From JBDTVS01 sp040007095 (GTDB lineage Bacteria > Acidobacteriota > Vicinamibacteria > Vicinamibacterales > CAVVIG01), in NCBI GenBank assembly GCA_040007095.1, contig JBDTVS010000069.1, positions 1-37,942 of the forward strand: a stretch of 37,942 nucleotides of DNA. Direction: 5' to 3'. Under the pieces are notes generated by a model that searched no databases, was not told the DNA's origin, and worked only from the letters and a program-made list of their open reading frames with translations. Shown here piece by piece: positions 1 through 7,471 of the stretch. How positions within the stretch are numbered: position 1 is the first letter of the stretch; each line of letters opens with the position of its first letter. Position numbers and translations under genes: made by a program.

Positions 1-683
1 GCTTCGGGCAGGGCCGCGCGCGAGCGCGCGTCTCGTACTTCAACAACGAGTTCTTCGATCTGACCGAGTTTGTCAGCAACAACCTCCTGCCACAGTTCGG
101 CGTTCCCGCGGACGTCGCGGCCGCCGCGTCGCCGGGCGCGTATGTGAACTCGCAGTCGTATCGTGCGCAGGGCGTCGAGCTCTCGGCGGACGCGGGGTTT
201 GGCCGCCTGCGCATCGGTGGCTCCTACACGTTTCTCGATGCGATGGTCACGCGGTCGCTCAGCAGCAACGTGACGCCGCAGGTCAATCCGCTGTTTCCCG
301 GCATTCAGATTGGGGGCTTCACGGCGCTGGTCGGCCAGCGGCCATTCCGGCGTCCAGCCAATACGGGAAGCCTGCTCGTTTCCTACAGTCAGGGACGCGC
401 CGACGTGGCGTTGACCGGCTACTTCGCCGGCAAAGCCGACGACAGCACGTTTATCGTCGGCTCGGACATCAACTTCGGCAATTCGCTGCTGCTGCCGAAT
501 CACGATCTCGATTTCGGCTACCAGAAGATCGACGTCAGCGGATCGTATCGGGTGCATCCCCGGATCAAGTGGTACGCGACGATCGAGAACGTACTGGATC
601 AGCGATACCAGCCCGCGTTCGGATTTCCCGGGCTGCCCGTCAATGTCCGGACAGGCCTGACCGTCACGTTGGGCGGCCGTTAG
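1..683 (+). CDS. TonB-dependent outer-membrane receptor, C-terminal part (5' end outside window)
   Basis: The reading frame is open from base 3 to the TAG at 681-683, so the first bases belong to a gene that starts upstream. The visible 226 residues are alternating hydrophobic/polar strands of a beta-barrel. They end with the usual receptor tail: an ENVLDQRY motif (about 60 codons from the stop region) and a final strand finishing in TVTLGGR. This is the C-terminal barrel of a TonB-dependent receptor. Because a cobalamin adenosyltransferase and a BtuFDC-type transporter follow, cobalamin or a related corrinoid is the likely ligand, but iron-siderophore cannot be excluded. Only 3 bases separate it from the next start, so it is probably the head of the same operon. 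The plug domain and TonB box are not in the window, so specificity cannot be read here. Confidence 0.85.
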   Translation, partial: FGQGRARARVSYFNNEFFDLTEFVSNNLLPQFGVPADVAAAASPGAYVNSQSYRAQGVELSADAGFGRLRIGGSYTFLDAMVTRSLSSNVTPQVNPLFPGIQIGGFTALVGQRPFRRPANTGSLLVSYSQGRADVALTGYFAGKADDSTFIVGSDINFGNSLLLPNHDLDFGYQKIDVSGSYRVHPRIKWYATIENVLDQRYQPAFGFPGLPVNVRTGLTVTLGGR

Positions 684-686
684 GTC

Positions 687-962
687 ATGCGTCTTGGGAC
701 CGTCCTCGGCGTCGGCAGCGCTGGTCGGGCAGCCATCGCCACGCGAGGCATCGGGCGCGCGCTTGCCGGCCTGTTGATGGTGAGCGGCCTGGTGGCGAGC
801 GCACACACGCAGATCCGCCGCACGGCGAACGTGAAATCGGGATGCGTTGATCGCTTCGATCCCGAAACGGACTATTTTCCCGACAAGGCGGTGATCGAGG
901 ACGCGGCGAACTTTCGGATTGAGTACCGGAAGTCCTACAAGCTCGTGACCGTCACGCAAGCA
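687..962 (+). pseudogene. N-terminal remnant of a periplasmic ABC substrate-binding protein
   Basis: An ATG three bases after the receptor stop opens a frame with a signal-like N-terminus (hydrophobic run ALAGLLMVSGLVASA, residues about 25-39). The stretch FDPETDYFPDKAV and the following IEYRKSYKLVTVT are typical of the start of FecB/BtuF-like binding proteins that work with FecCD permeases. After roughly residue 91 the similarity stops. The frame then runs out of phase through DNA that codes for an ABC ATPase in another frame, and ends at 1046. About two thirds of the binding protein is therefore missing. The exact breakpoint cannot be placed better than about 955-975. I read this as a deletion remnant; an assembly chimera is the alternative. 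Confidence 0.65.
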
Positions 963-1600
963 TCCGCCGGTGGGCCGACCGAGCGCGCCACCTCGCGGAT
1001 CGGGATTTCAGCCGGCTGTCTGACGGCGAGCGGCAGCGCGCGATGATCGCGCGGGCACTCGCCCAGGAGCCGCTGCTGCTCCTGCTCGACGAACCGACCG
1101 CGTTTCTCGATGTGCCGTCACGTGTCGAGTTGATGGGATTGCTGCGCGAGCTGACGCGCGACGGAGGACTCGCCGTCGTGGTGTCGACCCACGACCTCGA
1201 GCTGGCGCTGCGCACAGCAGACCTCGTCTGGCTCGTGATGCCCGGCGGCGAGCTGATGACCGGCGCGCCAGAGGACGTAGTCCTGTCGGGCGGCATCGGT
1301 CGGGCGTTCGAAGGGCGCCAGATTCGGTTTCATCCCGAAGAGCGCAGCTTTCGGCTGCTGACCGGGAACGGCGGCGATGCGGTGGTGCGCGGATCGGGCC
1401 TGCACGCCGCGCTGGCCGGCGCGGTGCTCGAGCGGGAGGGCTACGCCGTGGTGCCGGCATCGGACCCGCGCACGTTGTGCGTTCATGCTCGAGAGTCGGG
1501 GTGGCAGGCGGTGTGCGGGGACGTCGAGTCAGGCGGCGCGGACTTCGCGTCGCTGGCGGCGTTCCTGAGGGCCCGAAGGGGAAGGAGAAGGGTGTCATGA
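963..1600 (+). pseudogene. C-terminal remnant of an ABC transporter ATPase (FecE/BtuD type)
   Basis: From about base 965 one frame reads into the ABC signature (RLSDGERQR), Walker B (LLLLLDEP) and the H-loop (VVSTHDLELAL). A C-terminal extension of about 100 residues follows, as seen in some iron/heme/B12 ATPases. Walker A and the Q-loop are absent: the DNA that should carry them is occupied by the binding-protein remnant upstream. The first in-frame ATG (1043) lies inside the region after the signature motif, so any product would lack nucleotide binding. The stop TGA (1598-1600) overlaps the ATG of the adenosyltransferase gene, so the original operon structure downstream is preserved. A whole permease gene is presumably lost between the two fragments. 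Confidence 0.7.
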
Positions 1601-2175
1601 GTATCAGTACGATGCGAGGAGATGGCGGACAGACCAGCCTGGCGGGCGGCGTGCGCGTGTCGAAGGCGTCCGCGCGGGTCGAGACCTACGGAACGATCGA
1701 CGAGTTGAATTCGACGCTCGGGTTCGCCCGGTCGATCTGCGAGGACGCCGAGGTTGCGGCGTTCACGAAGAGTGTGCAGCAGGAGTTGTTCACGATCGGC
1801 TCAGCGCTGGCCACGCCCAACGAGAGCCCCAAGCCACAGATCGTGATCGATCCCGCGCTGGTCGAGCGGCTGACCGCCGAGGTCCATCGAATCGAGGGCA
1901 TCGAGGGAGTCCTCGCGGACTGGTCCATTCCCGGGGAGCATGCGGCCGCCGCGGCCTTTGACGTGGCAAGAACGGTCTGTCGCCGGGCCGAGCGAGCCCT
2001 GGTGCGGCTGCAGGAGGCCGGCGTCGCGGTGCAGCCGGCGATGCTGGCGTTTGTCAATCGCCTCTCGGACCTGCTGTGGCTGTTCGGCCGCAAGCTCGAG
2101 CACGATGCGGGTGTCAGCGGATCGCTCCGCGAGGCCACGGGGAAGGCCGGCAACCGCTTTTCACGTGCTTGGTAG
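1597..2175 (+). CDS. pduO: PduO-type cob(I)alamin adenosyltransferase
   Basis: This is a 192-residue enzyme that transfers the adenosyl group of ATP to cob(I)alamin, giving coenzyme B12 in the cytoplasm. Family marks are visible in order: the N-terminal RGDGGQTSLAGG loop (ATP contact), TYGTIDELNSTLGFAR, QQELFTIGS, and the conserved helix AFDVARTVCRRAERA near residue 125. The length is normal for the trimeric PduO/MMAB family. I start it at ATG 1597 because this ATG overlaps the preceding stop (ATGA) and has GGAGA 8-12 bases upstream; a longer frame to 1477 lies inside the ATPase remnant. The C-terminus (GNRFSRAW) is ordinary. Its place between two B12-type transporters fits corrinoid uptake followed by adenosylation. 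Confidence 0.93.
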   Translation: MSISTMRGDGGQTSLAGGVRVSKASARVETYGTIDELNSTLGFARSICEDAEVAAFTKSVQQELFTIGSALATPNESPKPQIVIDPALVERLTAEVHRIEGIEGVLADWSIPGEHAAAAAFDVARTVCRRAERALVRLQEAGVAVQPAMLAFVNRLSDLLWLFGRKLEHDAGVSGSLREATGKAGNRFSRAW

Positions 2176-2338
2176 CGAGGGGTCGAATGAGGAGGGAAGC
2201 GGGCGATCCCCGCGTCGATCTGATTAAGCAGCCCCCAAAGCATTCTTCCGTCGTACGTAGGGGTCGCCTTCCGCTTTCGCGGATGCGACGGCGGACCGCC
2301 CTAGCCTTGGCGGAGGCTGGTCAGGCGGGCTGTGCCGG

Positions 2339-2388
2339 TCCGGCTGAAGCCGGACACTACGCATATCCGGCTGAAGCCGGACACCACG
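2339..2388 (+). repeat. Pair of REP-like palindromic repeats
   Basis: Two direct copies of a 23-base unit (2339-2361 and 2366-2388) differ at one base. Each contains the palindrome TCCGGCTGAAGCCGGA (7-bp stem, GA loop). The flanks look like part of the same element: upstream is an AGCCT/AGGCT inverted pair (about 2303-2319), and downstream is TACAACTGAAAAGCGCT, which recurs almost unchanged after the small flagellar-like gene near 7706. The element fills much of the 269-bp gap between the adenosyltransferase and btuF, and keeps a reading frame open that is probably not translated. Confidence 0.75.
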
Positions 2389-2444
2389 TACAACTGAAAA
2401 GCGCTCTGGCAGCGATCGCGGCGCGGCTGCGCGCGCGTCAGGAC

Positions 2445-3332
2445 GTGCGCGGATGGAGACGCCGCGCGGTGCGACTCCTGGCCATCTGGTGTGTCGTCTG
2501 CCAGTTGGTCACGCTTCGAGCGGCGGTGCCGGCACGCATCGTCTCGACGTCGCCGAGCGTCACCGAGACGCTGTTCGCGCTGGGCATCGGCGATCGCGTG
2601 ATCGATGTCTCCACCTATTGCCGCTATCCCGAGATTGTCAGGACCCTGCCGAAGGTCGGCTCGTTTCTGAAACCCGACGCCGAACTGATCGCGAAGCTGG
2701 GTCCGGATTTGGTGATTGTGCACGCGGGTCCGCACGACGTCGTCAGGCAGCTCGGGTCGTTGGGCATCCGCTCGGCGACCGTCGATAGCGGGACGCTGCC
2801 GAGTGTGTACACCAGCATTCGAGCCATCGGCACGGCTGCAGGCATCGGCGATCGTGCAGAGGCGCTGATCGTGAATCTTCATCGACACCTCGATCGCGTT
2901 CGGGGCGCTGTTGCGGGACGGACTCGAAAGAGAGTGCTCGTGGTCGTCGGCCGGCGCGCGGGCACGCTGACCGATCTCGTCGCGGTCGGTCGTGGTTCGT
3001 ATCTGAGCGATCTGGTGGAGATTGCCGGCGGGGCGAATGTGCTGGACGGGAGCGGGCTGCCGGAATACCCGCGCATCTCCATGGAAACGGTGATTCGATT
3101 GGCGCCCGATGTCGTCGTTGATGCAGGCGACATGGGCGACACGCCGGCCGATCGAGCACGACGCGAGACCGCGACGCTGGCGTCATGGAATGCGCAGACC
3201 GCCGTGGCGGCGGTTCGCCAGCACGGCATTCATCCCGTCGTGAGCGATGCGTTTGTCGTGCCTGGTCCGCGCGTCGTCGAGGTCGCGGACACGTTGGCCA
3301 GGTGGCTGCACGGCGTGGTCGTCGAGAAATGA
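2445..3332 (+). CDS. btuF: Cobalamin ABC transporter, periplasmic binding protein (BtuF-like)
   Basis: This is a periplasmic corrinoid-binding protein of the TroA-like (helical backbone) fold. It delivers ligand to the permease encoded two genes downstream. With the GTG at 2445 it has 295 residues: an arginine-rich N-region, a hydrophobic core (LLAIWCVVCQLV) and the mature start PARIVSTSPSVTETLFALG, which is the standard BtuF opening. Further marks are VSTYCRYP, LIAKLGPDLVI and LPEYPRISMETVIRLAPDVVV. The frame stays open back to 2076, but that part only translates the REP-like repeats, so I prefer the start next to the signal peptide; GTG 2469 is the alternative. No good ribosome site decides it. 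The stop overlaps the ATPase start (ATGA, 3329-3332), so the two are translationally coupled. A metal or siderophore substrate is less likely given the neighbours. Confidence 0.85.
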   Translation: MRGWRRRAVRLLAIWCVVCQLVTLRAAVPARIVSTSPSVTETLFALGIGDRVIDVSTYCRYPEIVRTLPKVGSFLKPDAELIAKLGPDLVIVHAGPHDVVRQLGSLGIRSATVDSGTLPSVYTSIRAIGTAAGIGDRAEALIVNLHRHLDRVRGAVAGRTRKRVLVVVGRRAGTLTDLVAVGRGSYLSDLVEIAGGANVLDGSGLPEYPRISMETVIRLAPDVVVDAGDMGDTPADRARRETATLASWNAQTAVAAVRQHGIHPVVSDAFVVPGPRVVEVADTLARWLHGVVVEK

Positions 3333-4093
3333 CCATCGTGCAGGCGCGTGCGATCGGATGGCACGTCAACGGTGCCGCCGTCGTTGACGATGTCGGCTTC
3401 GAGGCGACGACGGGAGAGTTCATCGCGTTGGTCGGGCGCAACGGCGCCGGTAAGAGCACCGTGCTCGATCTCATCGCCGGGATGAGGCGCCCGACAGCCG
3501 GCACGATCTGGCTCGACGGCCGGCCGCTCTCGACGTGGACCGCCCTGGAGCGGGCCCGTCGCATCGGTCATCTTCCCCAGGTCGTCCGGACTGAGCTGCG
3601 GTTCACCGCCGAACAGCTCGTCCTGATGGGACGCTATCCGCACGCCGATCGCTGGTTCGCCTCGGAAGCGGATCGCCGCGCCACGACGCAGGCGATGGAG
3701 GCCTGCGACTGCCTCGCGTTTCGCGATCGGCGTGTGTCCACGCTGAGCGGCGGTGAACGCCAGCGCGTGCTGCTTGCGGCGTGCCTGGCGCAGGCCCCAG
3801 GGCTCCTGCTTCTCGACGAGCCCTCGACGTTTCTGGATGTCGATCAGCAACTGCACTGTTTCAGCGTCCTCCGCGACCAGGCGGCGTCCGGCCGCGCCTG
3901 CATCGCCGTGACGCACGACCTGAACCTGGCGCTGTCGTTCTGCACACGGATCATCGTGCTGGCCGGCAAGACGATCGCCTGCGACATGCCAGCGTCGGAG
4001 GCACGAGAGCGCCACGACTGGCTCCCGCTGTTCTCCTCCCGGCTGCGGATTGATATGGGCGGCGACGGACAGACCTGGGTGGGCTACCGGTGA
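3329..4093 (+). CDS. btuD: Cobalamin ABC transporter ATPase (BtuD/FecE-like)
   Basis: This 254-residue cytoplasmic ATPase powers the BtuC-type permease. All motifs are intact: Walker A GRNGAGKST (residues 36-44), Q-loop Gln84, signature LSGGE (139-143), Walker B LLLLDEP (159-165) and switch His196 in VTHDLNLAL. The start ATG 3329 overlaps the btuF stop and the stop overlaps the permease GTG, giving 4-base overlaps on both sides of this gene; this is typical of a stoichiometric operon. Unlike the ATPase remnant at 963-1600 it has no long C-terminal extension, so the two are not a recent tandem duplication. B12 specificity comes from context, since the motifs do not separate B12 from iron-siderophore ATPases. 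Confidence 0.9.
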   Translation: MTIVQARAIGWHVNGAAVVDDVGFEATTGEFIALVGRNGAGKSTVLDLIAGMRRPTAGTIWLDGRPLSTWTALERARRIGHLPQVVRTELRFTAEQLVLMGRYPHADRWFASEADRRATTQAMEACDCLAFRDRRVSTLSGGERQRVLLAACLAQAPGLLLLDEPSTFLDVDQQLHCFSVLRDQAASGRACIAVTHDLNLALSFCTRIIVLAGKTIACDMPASEARERHDWLPLFSSRLRIDMGGDGQTWVGYR

Positions 4094-5079
4094 GAGGCGT
4101 CGCTTCGGAACAGCGTGCGCGCCGGTGGGTCGCCGGGTCGGCGCTCGCATTCTGCGCCGCCGCGATGGTCCTGCCATTTCTGGGTCCGTCATCGATCGAC
4201 CTGTCGCGCGTCTGGCAGCGTCAGGAGCCGGACCACTCGATCTTCGTGCAGCTGCGGCTCTCACGCACGCTGCTCGGTCTGTTCGCCGGCGCGGCGCTGG
4301 CCCTCGGCGGGAGCATGTTTCAGGCGATGTTACGGGACGCCCTGGCGACGCCCGACATGCTCGGTGTGTCCTCCGGCGCGTCGCTCGGCGCGGTGGTTGC
4401 CATCGCACTCGGCTGGCACTTGACGCTCGGCGCGGCGGGCATCTGGGCGGGTGCGCTCGGCGGCGCGGCGGCGGTGCTCGTGTTCGTGGTGGCGGCGTCG
4501 ACGAGTCAGCGGGACGTTTCGGCGTACGGCCTGCTCCTCGCCGGCGTCGCGACCAATAGTGTGTGTTGGGCGCTGATTCTGTTGACGCACAGCCTCTCCG
4601 GCATGGCCCAGTCGTTCGCGATCTCGCGATGGCTGATCGGCAGCCTCGACGCGATCGACTACCGGGCGCTTGGCGTGTTCGTCGCGGTCGTGGTCACCGT
4701 GGCGATCCTCGTCGTCCGCAACGCCCGCCAGTGGAATCTGCTGGCGGTGGGAGAGGCGTGGGCGGCGACGCGTGGCGCCGACGTGCGGCGGTTGCTGCGC
4801 TTCGGGTACATCGCCGGATCGTTGCTTGCGGCGTCGACCGTGGCGCTGACGGGGCCAATCGGCTTCATCGGCCTCGTGGTGCCGCACCTGGTCCGCGTGC
4901 GCGTCAGCGCGGACGACCGCGTGTTGATGCCCTGTGCCTTCTTCCTGGGCGGTGTCCTCCTGGCCTCGTGCGACGCGCTGGGCCGGGTGATAGTCGCGCC
5001 TGCCGAGGTGCCGGCGGGCGCGATCACGGCCTGCATCGGCGGGCCGTATCTCATGTGGCTGTTGCGGCGGCGAGTGTAA
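4090..5079 (+). CDS. btuC: Cobalamin ABC transporter permease (BtuC/FecCD family)
   Basis: This is a 329-residue inner-membrane permease with about ten hydrophobic segments. FecCD-family marks are visible: RLSRTLLGLFAGAALALGG near residue 60, FQAMLRDALATPDMLGVSSGA (about 78-98), and the C-terminal cytoplasmic loop GPIGFIGLVVPHLVR that contacts the ATPase. The start is GTG 4090, which overlaps the ATPase stop (GTGA). The C-terminus PYLMWLLRRR is the normal family ending. It completes a BtuF-BtuD-BtuC set, and a near-perfect 46-bp palindrome starts at the base after its stop, probably ending or protecting the transcript. An iron-siderophore role is the alternative. Confidence 0.92.
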   Translation: MRGVASEQRARRWVAGSALAFCAAAMVLPFLGPSSIDLSRVWQRQEPDHSIFVQLRLSRTLLGLFAGAALALGGSMFQAMLRDALATPDMLGVSSGASLGAVVAIALGWHLTLGAAGIWAGALGGAAAVLVFVVAASTSQRDVSAYGLLLAGVATNSVCWALILLTHSLSGMAQSFAISRWLIGSLDAIDYRALGVFVAVVVTVAILVVRNARQWNLLAVGEAWAATRGADVRRLLRFGYIAGSLLAASTVALTGPIGFIGLVVPHLVRVRVSADDRVLMPCAFFLGGVLLASCDALGRVIVAPAEVPAGAITACIGGPYLMWLLRRRV

Positions 5080-5125
5080 GGACCCGTTGATGAATAACGT
5101 GCGCACGCTATTCATCTACGGGTCC
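5080..5125. repeat. 46-bp near-perfect palindrome after btuC
   Basis: Arms 5080-5102 and 5103-5125 are complementary at 21 of 23 positions (mismatches T5088/T5117 and A5097/C5108). The outer arms read GGACCCGT and ACGGGTCC, and the centre is CGTGCGCACG. It begins directly after the btuC stop and ends 11 bases before the next ATG. It could act as a transcript-end hairpin, but there is no T-run. It could equally be a dispersed palindromic element or a protein-binding site. Confidence 0.8.
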
Positions 5126-5136
5126 TAACGAAAGGC

Positions 5137-5283
5137 ATGTCCGACACCTACCGTCAACGCGTCGTTCGAGCCGATGGCCGTACCATCACCCTCGCCCAGG
5201 GCCGTGCGCACCTGTCGTACTGTTGTACGGGCTGCCGCTGCGGGCGGACGGAGCGCGGCTACGCGGCGGCACCGCATTTGTGA
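5137..5283 (+). pseudogene. Truncated thioredoxin-like [2Fe-2S] ferredoxin-type protein
   Basis: ATG 5137 opens a 48-residue frame that ends in TGA. Its middle, SYCCTGCRCGRTERGYAAAP (residues 28-47), matches from memory the start of small [2Fe-2S] thioredoxin-like ferredoxin proteins often found in cobalamin gene clusters. Those proteins continue for roughly 80 more residues with a second cysteine pair. Here the frame stops right after the first motif, and no continuation is visible in any frame up to cobQ. One motif position that I expect to be Cys is Arg (CRCG). I therefore call it a 5' fragment whose rest was deleted. It could also be a very short intact protein, but two missing ligand cysteines make an active cluster unlikely. 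Confidence 0.5.
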
Positions 5284-5510
5284 GTCAGTATTCACAAGTC
5301 AACGGCCGAACCGTCACCGCGGTGGTGGCCCGGCTTCGACCTGGTCGAGTTAGGCAGCCACCGAGCGAAATCAGGTGGGAGCGCACGACTCGCGAGACAG
5401 TTTTTGAGCAGAGGCGCCACGATCACCGAGAAGAATGCCTCTATTTGAACGGCAGTGCCTCCTGAGAAGTTCGAGACGATGAAGCCCACGATTGATCGGG
5501 AACCGGCCAG
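5284..5510. other. Non-coding or decayed stretch before cobQ
   Basis: These 227 bases have no convincing gene. One forward frame is open for about 54 codons before an in-frame TGA, and a reverse frame is open throughout, but codon use in both is unlike the neighbours and I recognise neither product. GAGGC/GCCTC arms at about 5413-5443 are the only inverted pair noted. It may be the scar of the deletion that truncated the gene upstream. Confidence 0.4.
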
Positions 5511-6917
5511 TTGAGTGCGCGCCCTTTGTTCGTTGGCGGGACGTCGTCCAATGCCGGCAAGAGCTGGATGGTCACGGCCATCTGCGCGTGGCTGCGGCGC
5601 CGTGGCGTCTCGGTCGCGCCGTTCAAGGCGCAGAACATGTCCAACCACTCGTATCCATGTCGAGCGGGCGGGGAGATCGGGCGGGCGCAGGTCGCGCAGG
5701 CCGAGGCGTGCGGGCTCGAGCCCGAACCAGCCATGAATCCGATTCTGCTCAAGCCGAACGGCAACGGCACGAGTCAGGTCATTCTGCACGGGCGGGTCTG
5801 GAAGACACTGAGCGCCCGTGACTACTACAGGCACTTCGACGAGCTGCAGCGAGAGGTGCTTTCCGCGTACGAGAGTCTCGCGCAACGGTTCGACGTGGTG
5901 GTGATCGAGGGCGCCGGCAGTGTCAGCGAGCTCAATCTTCGCTCGTACGATTTCGTCAACCTCAGCCTGGCGACAACGATCGGTGCCCGCTGGATGCTCG
6001 TCGCCGACATCGAGCGTGGGGGAGTATTTGGATCGATCCTGGGAACGGTTGGACTCCTGACCCCGGAGGAACGCCAACTACTGATCGGGTTTGCGATCAA
6101 TAAATTCAGAGGCGACCTCTCGCTTTTCGATCAAGGCCGGACGATCCTCGAGACAAGAAGCGGTGCGCCTTGCCTTGGTGTGTTTCCCTACGCGGAAGAC
6201 CTCAGGCTGGATGCAGAAGACAGTCTGGCGCTCGATCAAGGCCGGCGTACCCCGGCGCCACAGGGTGCGTCGATCGCTATCATCCGGTTCCCACAGCTGT
6301 CGAATGGTACCGATTTTCGGCTGCTGTCGTGGGCCGACTGGGTGGTGACGCCATCGGAGACGCGCTACGACTTCGTCATCCTCCCAGGCACGAAGGACAC
6401 GATCCACGATCTGTCCTGGATGCGCCAACGCGGATTGGACCGCTGGCTGGATGCACAGCACCGCGGCGGCGCCACCATCATCGGCATCTGCGGCGGCTTC
6501 CAGATGCTCGGCCAGGACATTCGAGATCCGGATGGTCTCGAGTCGACGCCAGGCGCGGCCCCCGGGTTGGGATTTCTGGCCGCCCACACCATCCTCATGC
6601 GCGAGAAGACGACGACCCTTCGACGTGCGACGCTGGCTGACCGCATACCGTTCTGCGCGTACGAGATTCATCTTGGCGTCACCACCTGTTCGGCGCCGCT
6701 TCCGCCATTTGCCCGGCTCGACGACGGCAGGCCAGAGGGCGTGTGGACGAATCGGGTGCTCGGTACCTATCTGCACGGCGCCCTCGAGGACGCAGGAGTG
6801 TGCTCGGAGCTGTTTGGGGTGAATGTCGCCGGCGCCGTTTCGAAGGACTCGGAGTACACCGGCCTCGCGGATTGGTTCGAACGCTACGCGGAACGGCCCG
6901 AGCAGTGGCTGATCTGA
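5511..6917 (+). CDS. cobQ: Cobyric acid synthase (glutamine-dependent amidase)
   Basis: This enzyme amidates four carboxylates of adenosylcobyrinic acid a,c-diamide using ATP and glutamine, a late step of B12 synthesis or salvage in the cytoplasm. The 468 residues comprise an N-terminal dethiobiotin-synthetase-like ATPase domain (GGTSSNAGKSW, residues 9-19; KAQNMSN; EGAGSVSELNL) and a C-terminal class I glutamine amidotransferase-like domain. In that domain Cys327 lies in GICGGFQMLG and His422 in GTYLHGALED. The length is close to normal (about 480-500). The start is TTG 5511: an in-frame stop at 5493-5495 leaves no other candidate, and the homology starts at once. No strong ribosome site is visible. 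It is the last gene of the B12 block and faces a convergent gene 19 bp away. Confidence 0.93.
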   Translation: MSARPLFVGGTSSNAGKSWMVTAICAWLRRRGVSVAPFKAQNMSNHSYPCRAGGEIGRAQVAQAEACGLEPEPAMNPILLKPNGNGTSQVILHGRVWKTLSARDYYRHFDELQREVLSAYESLAQRFDVVVIEGAGSVSELNLRSYDFVNLSLATTIGARWMLVADIERGGVFGSILGTVGLLTPEERQLLIGFAINKFRGDLSLFDQGRTILETRSGAPCLGVFPYAEDLRLDAEDSLALDQGRRTPAPQGASIAIIRFPQLSNGTDFRLLSWADWVVTPSETRYDFVILPGTKDTIHDLSWMRQRGLDRWLDAQHRGGATIIGICGGFQMLGQDIRDPDGLESTPGAAPGLGFLAAHTILMREKTTTLRRATLADRIPFCAYEIHLGVTTCSAPLPPFARLDDGRPEGVWTNRVLGTYLHGALEDAGVCSELFGVNVAGAVSKDSEYTGLADWFERYAERPEQWLI

Positions 6918-6936
6918 GGCCGACTACTTCAGACCG

Positions 6937-7407
6937 TCACTCGAGGGGTTTGCCGAAGCAGAGGCTCGTGTCCGGCGACGAGAGGTACTCTCCGAAGAGC
7001 GGGATGCGCGTGTATCCCATCGATTCGTACAACTTGATCGCCGGGGCAAGCCGCGCGCCCGTCTCCAGCACGACCCTCGTGATGCCGAGCAAACGCGCCT
7101 CGCTCTCGAGCGCCTCGACGAGCGCGCGCCCGACGCCCTGGCCGCGGACGGACGGATCCACGAACATCCGTTTGAGCTCGGCGGTCGTATCGTCCAGCCG
7201 CCGCACCGCGCCGCACCCGACCGCCACCTCGTCGAGATAGGCGACCAGGAACGCGCCGCCGCCGGCCTGGACCTGCGAACTGCTGAGAGAGAAATGCGTG
7301 GCGCCCGGCTCGGGAAACGCCGCCTCCAATTCCGCGTTCAGCGCGGCGACCAAGCGAGTTGCCTCCGGTGACGTCAGTGCACTGCGGCGGATGACGACGG
7401 TTTCCAT
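6937..7407 (-). CDS. GNAT-family N-acetyltransferase
   Basis: This is a 156-residue single-domain acetyltransferase that moves an acetyl group from acetyl-CoA to an unknown amine. The core is clear: LKRMFVDPSVRGQGVGRALVEALE (about residues 78-101) holds the acetyl-CoA loop RGQGVG, followed by VVLETGARLAPAIKLYESMGY, the usual beta-5/alpha-4 region with the ligand-side tyrosine. The pattern resembles small stand-alone GNATs annotated as amino-acid or antibiotic modifiers, but the sequence does not give the substrate. It converges with cobQ and has no operon partner. Confidence 0.88.
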   Translation of the reverse strand: METVVIRRSALTSPEATRLVAALNAELEAAFPEPGATHFSLSSSQVQAGGGAFLVAYLDEVAVGCGAVRRLDDTTAELKRMFVDPSVRGQGVGRALVEALESEARLLGITRVVLETGARLAPAIKLYESMGYTRIPLFGEYLSSPDTSLCFGKPLE

Positions 7408-7471
7408 GGGATGAAAATCCTAATTCAAGTTGTTGCCGGGACGGCCGATTGCCTGGTACGGGGAACCATCA

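Noticed and set aside
4330..5115. A 261-codon reverse frame opposite btuC ending in the palindrome
   Set aside because: It is rich in Arg, His and Asp and has no motif; it is antisense to an intact permease.
1..5136. Possible cobalamin riboswitch before the B12 genes
   Set aside because: No B12-box-like stretch was recognised in the short gaps; the receptor leader that would carry it is outside the window.
5284..5510. Possible insertion-sequence remnant
   Set aside because: No transposase motif, no clear terminal inverted repeats and no target duplication could be seen.
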